DNA of 64,000 bases from Raoultibacter phocaeensis (GTDB lineage Bacteria; Actinomycetota; Coriobacteriia; Coriobacteriales; Eggerthellaceae). The position numbers and the translations under genes are program-made. Positions 60,038 through 64,000 of the stretch are shown in pieces (position 1 is the first letter of the stretch; the number at the start of each line of letters is the position of its first letter). The notes beneath the pieces were generated by a model, which was given only the letters and a program-made list of their open reading frames with translations, did no database searches and was not told where the DNA came from. Where the stretch lies: contig NZ_CABDUX010000001.1 of NCBI RefSeq assembly GCF_901411515.1, positions 1,901,502 to 1,965,501 on the forward strand, written 5' to 3'.

Positions 60038-60784
60038 ATGGCAGATTACATCGAGGGCAAACGCCCGGTCATCGAGGCGCTGCGTACGCACGTGCCCATC
60101 AAACAGGTCCTGATCGCCGATAACCTCAACCGCGACGGCCTTGTAGAGGATATCCTGCGCAAGGCGAAAAAGGCCGGTGCGCAGGTGAAAACCGTTCGCC
60201 GCCGCGATCTCGACGAGAAGTCCGAGCGGGGGAGCCACCAGGGCGTCATGGCCGAAACCAAGCCCTACGAGTACTGCAACGTGCAAGCGATCCTCGACGC
60301 GGCAGCAGCGCATGCCGAAGAGCACGGAGGCGCTGCGCTCGTGATCCTGCTCGATCACATCACCGACGCAGGCAACCTCGGCGCCATCGCCCGTTCGGCC
60401 GAGGTGGTCGGCGCGAGCGGCATCGTCATCCCCAACAAGCGCAGTGCGCATGTGACGGCCGCTACCTACAAGAGCTCGGCAGGGGCCATCAGCCATCTCA
60501 GCGTGAGCCAGGTTGCGAACATCGCACAGACGATCGAGCGCCTGAAGGCCGAGGGATACTGGGTTGCGGGCGCAAGCGAGCATGCGAAGGAAGTCGTGTG
60601 GGATTCCAACCTCAAGGGCAAGATCGCGCTCGTGATGGGCAACGAGGGCGAAGGGCTCGCGCGGCTCACCCAACAATCATGCGACTTTCTCACGAAGCTT
60701 CCGCAGGCGGGCAACGTCGGCTCGCTCAACGTAGCCCAGGCGGCCACCGCCTGCATGTACGAATGGATGCGGCAAAACCGCTAG
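60038..60784 (+). CDS. rlmB: 23S rRNA (guanosine-2'-O)-methyltransferase, SpoU/TrmH family
   Basis: A 248-residue SpoU-family methyltransferase. An N-terminal substrate-binding domain (residues 1-75, YIEGKRPVIEALR) leads into the knotted catalytic domain. Its motifs are LDHITDAGNLGAIARSAE near 105-122, ALVMGNEGEGL near 190-200 and GSLNVAQAATACMYEW near 228-243. RlmB methylates G2251 of 23S rRNA (E. coli numbering). GAAGGAAC lies before the ATG. The YacP-like gene follows after 22 bases, an order also known in Firmicutes. Confidence 0.92.
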   Translation: MADYIEGKRPVIEALRTHVPIKQVLIADNLNRDGLVEDILRKAKKAGAQVKTVRRRDLDEKSERGSHQGVMAETKPYEYCNVQAILDAAAAHAEEHGGAALVILLDHITDAGNLGAIARSAEVVGASGIVIPNKRSAHVTAATYKSSAGAISHLSVSQVANIAQTIERLKAEGYWVAGASEHAKEVVWDSNLKGKIALVMGNEGEGLARLTQQSCDFLTKLPQAGNVGSLNVAQAATACMYEWMRQNR

Positions 60785-60806
60785 CTCGCATTCGGGGCGA
60801 TGTATC

Positions 60807-61346
60807 ATGGCAAAACAGCGCAGAAAAATTCTCATCATCGACGGCTACAACGTGCTTCGTTCGGGCAGCCGCTACAAGCAGATCGCCGGTCCCGATTACA
60901 CCGATGATGCATTTAACCTCGCGCGCGAAACGCTCATCAACGACGTGGTGAGCTACGCGGGCCACGAATGGGGCGCGGTCATCGTGTTCGACGGCGCGAA
61001 AAACAAGTTTTCCACCGGCGAGGCCGAATCGGTCGGCGGCGTGCGCATCATGTTCTCGCCATCGGGCCAGTCGGCCGACAAGGTGATCGAAAAGCTCGCC
61101 CACGACGCTCGCGAACGCGGCGTCGAGGCGCTTGTGGTTACAAGCGATGCGACCATCCAGGATACGGTGTTCGGCGGCGGCATCGATCGCATGAGCGCGA
61201 ACGATTTCAGCTGGGAGATGAACAATCTGCTCGTCGAAAACGAACTTGATGCCACTCCACGCGTTTCCAAAAAGAACACGGTGGCCGATCGCATCGATCC
61301 TTCCGTCCGCGCGAAGCTCGAAGCGCTGCGGGATACGGGAGCTTAA
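60807..61346 (+). CDS. NYN-domain protein, YacP/Rae1-like
   Basis: A 179-residue protein of the YacP family. The NYN/PIN-like nuclease core has the acidic residues in IIDGYNVLRS near 10-19, IVFDGAKN near 58-65 and VVTSDATIQDTV near 110-121. In Bacillus subtilis the relative Rae1 cuts mRNA in the ribosomal A site. The neighbouring rlmB supports a ribosome-linked function. It probably shares rlmB's transcript. Confidence 0.88.
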   Translation: MAKQRRKILIIDGYNVLRSGSRYKQIAGPDYTDDAFNLARETLINDVVSYAGHEWGAVIVFDGAKNKFSTGEAESVGGVRIMFSPSGQSADKVIEKLAHDARERGVEALVVTSDATIQDTVFGGGIDRMSANDFSWEMNNLLVENELDATPRVSKKNTVADRIDPSVRAKLEALRDTGA

Positions 61347-61436
61347 GCCGTTTTACTTTCATGTCCGAAAACGGCTAGCGTGCTTCGCCCGGGTGTGGTT
61401 TCATGGTCTCGAAGACCAATTGCGAAGGAAGCGTAC

Positions 61437-63392
61437 ATGGAACAGCAAGCCACGCCAGTCGCTCGGCAAAACCAAACGTTCGGTATTGATGCGGTCGAGG
61501 AGGTTCTCGCATCGGAGGGGAAAGCGGGCACGTCTCTTCCCGATGGCGATACCTGCTGGGAAGCCCTCGGCATGCACGATCCGCGTCTCGACGGGCTGTT
61601 TTTCGTCGGCGTGAGCACGACGGGCATCTACTGTCGCGCGGTCTGTTCGGCCAAGCGTCCGAAACGGGAGAACTGCACGTTTTATCGGACGGCCGCCGAA
61701 GCTGAGGCTGCGGGGTTTCGTCCCTGTCTCAAGTGCCGCCCCGAGTTGGCACCCGGGGTGCCCCTAGCGCCCGATACCGATCGCGCGGTCAGGCGGGCGG
61801 CGCTGCTCATCAAGGAGGGCGCCGGGTCGAACAAGGTCGCCGATATCGCTGCCGAACTTGGGCTCTCCGAGCGGCAGTTTCGCCGCCTGTTCGAGCGGGC
61901 GTTCGGTGTAACGCCCACGGAATATCGCACTACGTGCCGCTTGCTTTTGGCGAAAAGCCTCCTCACCGATACGGACCTTCCCATCACGCGGGTCGCGTAC
62001 GCGTGTGGGTTCTCGTCGGTTCGCCGTTTCAACGATGCGTTCTCTGCGCGCTACCGCATGCCGCCAACGCGCTTCCGTGTCAAAGCGGCATACGGGAACG
62101 TCCGAGCCGATTCGGGCCCCATCGTGCTGCACGTGGGCTACCGGCCTCCGTTTCGCTTCGATCTGCTGCTCGATTTTCTGCGCATGCGCGCGATCGAGGG
62201 CGTTGAGGCGGTGAGCGAAAACGCATACCTGCGCACCGTCCGTCTCGACGCAGGTGCGTCGGACGGCGTTTCTCGTGGTGACTTCCCAGATCGTTTGCAT
62301 GATGCCGCCGCTGCGAATGCTCCCTTGCACGGAGACGCTCGGGGCGTTTCACGCGAGGGTGCGGAGGCGGATGCTTCCTTGCACGACGATGCTCAGGGTG
62401 GTTCGCGTGGCGGCGACCGCAGCGGCGGCATGCGCATTGGCTGGATCAAGGTTGAAGATGAACCCGGTAAGAACCGCCTTTCCGTTACGGTGTCGCCTGA
62501 GCTGTTCGACGATCTTCCCCTCGTGCTCGCCCGCGTGCGACGGTTGTTCGACACCGATTGCCTGCCGACGTCCATCGAGAAGGGGCTCGAAGACTTTTAC
62601 GCACGCGTCGCTCCCGAGAACCGCATAGCGGGCATACGGCTTCCGTGCTGTTTCGACGGATTCGAGATGGCGGTACGGGCCATCCTCGGCCAGCAGATTA
62701 CGGTCAAGGCGGCCGGTACGCTCGCAGGACGGGTCGCGCGCGAATTCGGTCTGCCGGCACAGACGCCGTTCGACGAGCTCGGCGTCGCGTTTCCTTCCCC
62801 CATTGCGTTTTGCGCTTCTGATGCGGCAAACCGTCTCGGCGAGCTCGGCGTGATCAGGCAGCGCGCGCGTGCCATCTGCGCGCTCGCCGAAGCCGTATGT
62901 TCGGGTGACGTCGGACTCTGTCCTGGCTCCGACCTCGAAGCTGATGCGGCTGCGCTCAAAGCCATTCCCGGGATCGGCGATTGGACCGTGCAGTACCTGC
63001 TCATGCGCGCTTACGCTCACCCCGATGCGTTTCCGGCATCGGATCTCGGCGTGCTCGGCGCGTTCCCGGGTGCAAAGCCGCGCGAGGTGGCTGCGCTTTC
63101 CGAAGACTGGAGGCCGTGGCGCTCCTATGCCGTCATGTCGATCTGGTCGGCCCATGCCGAGAAGGCGGCACCTCGGCCAAGCGCAGCCTCCGAACCAGTA
63201 TCTCCCTCATCCGGGTATCCTGAAACGGTACTGATCCACCCCCCTGCAACCTCCGAACCGGCGCCGCTTGCATCAGAGCATCCTGAAACGGTATCGCACG
63301 TATCCGAAAACCCCGAAACCGTACCGCCCGTTTCCAGCAAACCCGATCCCGGCCTGCCCGCATCCGAAAACCCTGAAACCGATAGGAGTTAA
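61437..63392 (+). CDS. Ada-AlkA fusion: DNA-methylation repair regulator and DNA glycosylase
   Basis: A 651-residue fusion. Residues 53-105 are the Ada zinc-finger (C66, C70, C97, C100), which accepts methyl groups from phosphotriesters. About 115-210 is an AraC-type helix-turn-helix pair. From 215 an AlkA N-terminal domain begins, interrupted by a low-complexity insert (about 275-335). The HhH-GPD glycosylase follows with IPGIGDWTVQYLLMRA and the catalytic Asp in FPASDLGV. The last 70 residues are a Pro/Ser/Glu repeat (units like SE-x-PETV). ATG 61437 has GAAGGAAG upstream. The ogt gene follows after five bases. Confidence 0.92.
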   Translation: MEQQATPVARQNQTFGIDAVEEVLASEGKAGTSLPDGDTCWEALGMHDPRLDGLFFVGVSTTGIYCRAVCSAKRPKRENCTFYRTAAEAEAAGFRPCLKCRPELAPGVPLAPDTDRAVRRAALLIKEGAGSNKVADIAAELGLSERQFRRLFERAFGVTPTEYRTTCRLLLAKSLLTDTDLPITRVAYACGFSSVRRFNDAFSARYRMPPTRFRVKAAYGNVRADSGPIVLHVGYRPPFRFDLLLDFLRMRAIEGVEAVSENAYLRTVRLDAGASDGVSRGDFPDRLHDAAAANAPLHGDARGVSREGAEADASLHDDAQGGSRGGDRSGGMRIGWIKVEDEPGKNRLSVTVSPELFDDLPLVLARVRRLFDTDCLPTSIEKGLEDFYARVAPENRIAGIRLPCCFDGFEMAVRAILGQQITVKAAGTLAGRVAREFGLPAQTPFDELGVAFPSPIAFCASDAANRLGELGVIRQRARAICALAEAVCSGDVGLCPGSDLEADAAALKAIPGIGDWTVQYLLMRAYAHPDAFPASDLGVLGAFPGAKPREVAALSEDWRPWRSYAVMSIWSAHAEKAAPRPSAASEPVSPSSGYPETVLIHPPATSEPAPLASEHPETVSHVSENPETVPPVSSKPDPGLPASENPETDRS

Positions 63393-63397
63393 CACCC

Positions 63398-63928
63398 ATG
63401 GATTTCATCGACCTCTACGAATCTCCCTTGGGCACGATCACGCTGGCAAGCGACGGCGAGTCGCTTGTGGGCTTGTGGTTCGAACAACAGAAGTACGACA
63501 AAGCAACACTTGGCGCGTGCGAAGCGCGTCCCGATCTTCCGATTTTACGCGAGGCGCGCGCGTGGCTTGATGCGTACTTCGAAGGCAGGGATCCCGGTCC
63601 TATTCCCCAGGTAAAGCCGCGCGGTACGGAGTTCAGGCAGCGCGTATGGAAGCAGCTTGCCTCGATTCCCTACGGCAGTTTGACAACTTACGGAGAAATC
63701 GCCCAGCGAATCGCCGAAGAAACGGGGACCCGTGCATCGGCTCGCGCTGTCGGGGGAGGAGTGGGTCACAACCCCATTTCTATCATCCTGCCATGCCACC
63801 GTGTCGTCGGTGCGAGCGGAAGCCTTACCGGGTTCGGCGGCGGCCTGCCCCGAAAGATTGCCCTCCTCGAGCTCGAGGGCATCGACCTTTCGAAGCTGAG
63901 CGTTCCCACGAAAGGCACCGCCCTGTAA
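63398..63928 (+). CDS. ogt: methylated-DNA--protein-cysteine methyltransferase
   Basis: A 176-residue O6-alkylguanine-DNA alkyltransferase. An N-terminal domain (1-75) leads into the winged-helix active domain with PYGSLTTYGEIAQRI near 91-105, the GHNP loop, and the acceptor Cys143 in ILPCHRVVGASGSLTGFGGGLPRK. With the Ada-AlkA gene it forms an adaptive-response repair operon. Its last two codons are part of the left arm of a large hairpin that ends the window. Confidence 0.95.
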   Translation: MDFIDLYESPLGTITLASDGESLVGLWFEQQKYDKATLGACEARPDLPILREARAWLDAYFEGRDPGPIPQVKPRGTEFRQRVWKQLASIPYGSLTTYGEIAQRIAEETGTRASARAVGGGVGHNPISIILPCHRVVGASGSLTGFGGGLPRKIALLELEGIDLSKLSVPTKGTAL

Positions 63929-64000
63929 GCGTTGCCCTTGCCACTGCGGCTGCGGCTGCCGTTGTCGTCGCAGCCGCAGTGGCAAGGGCAACGCTTACAG
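63923..64000. repeat. perfect 32-base inverted repeat overlapping the ogt stop codon
   Basis: The left arm 63923-63954 begins CTGTAAGCGTTGCCC (TAA is the ogt stop) and its exact reverse complement is 63969-64000, with a 14-base loop. The symmetry includes the stop codon. It would form a very stable hairpin in RNA on both strands, so a bidirectional terminator is one reading, although U runs are lacking. The repeat reaches the window edge and may continue. Confidence 0.75.

Overview
The window looks like chromosome from a strictly anaerobic, high-GC actinobacterium of the Eggerthellaceae (Eggerthella, Gordonibacter, Slackia or Adlercreutzia relatives). The basis is the codon use (mostly G/C in third position), the many Tat-exported molybdopterin oxidoreductases with NrfD-type membrane partners, the YtrA-type GntR regulators, and the general gene style. 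The species is an inference. I saw no rRNA, tRNA, CRISPR array or intact transposase.

The dominant structure is a module present four times on the plus strand. Each module has a control half and an enzyme half. The control half is a lone short NrfD-like membrane protein (309-321 aa), a short GntR regulator (133-160 aa) and an SPFH/slipin membrane protein (313-336 aa). The enzyme half is a Tat-exported molybdopterin oxidoreductase, a DmsB-like four-cluster ferredoxin subunit, a long NrfD-like quinol subunit (406-409 aa) and a TorD-type chaperone. Module 1 is 8291-10658 plus 12394-17404. Module 2 is 22856-26679 plus 26948-31996, and its control half starts with a radical SAM gene. Module 3 is 35440-38940 plus 39165-44568, and its control half starts with a Rieske oxygenase-like gene. 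Module 4 is 49412-51799 plus 52169-58163. Enzyme halves 3 and 4 are a distinct subtype. Between the NrfD-like subunit and TorD they carry a small exported protein with two C-x4-C-x4-C-H motifs and a DUF4405 cytochrome b-like protein. In module 3 torD is cut to 28 codons and followed by a decayed ATPase gene.

The enzyme-half promoters of modules 2-4 share one layout: AAATAGAATAA about 40 bases upstream of a TTGAT(T/A) -35 box, a dyad laid over the promoter, and a GGAT(T/C)(T/G)GGCC(A/G)ATTC box near the start of transcription. The dyad arms differ between modules, and similar half-sites recur upstream of the cognate control half in modules 1, 2 and 4. This suggests that each GntR protein controls its own enzyme operon. 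A hairpin follows the long nrfD-like gene in all four operons.

Around the modules: 1-7 kb holds a small membrane protein, a radical SAM/SPASM enzyme, an XRE regulator, a Pr6Pr-type membrane protein, a LysR/DMT-transporter divergent pair and an M29 aminopeptidase. 6.9-8.2 kb is an XRE regulator fused to membrane segments. 11.2 kb is an endonuclease-like protein. 17.5-20.7 kb holds a DEAD-box helicase and an ABC-F ATPase. 21.4 kb is a chagasin-like lipoprotein. 32-34 kb is a frameshifted DUF6541 membrane protein. 34.5 kb is a RelB/PIN toxin-antitoxin pair. 45-47 kb is a LysR/MFS pair. 47.5 kb is a DUF362 lipoprotein. 58.5-64 kb holds a lipase-like exported protein, RlmB, a YacP-like NYN protein, an Ada-AlkA fusion and Ogt. 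Three intergenic regions carry long imperfect or perfect inverted repeats with 90-140 base loops, and the window ends in a perfect 32-bp inverted repeat.
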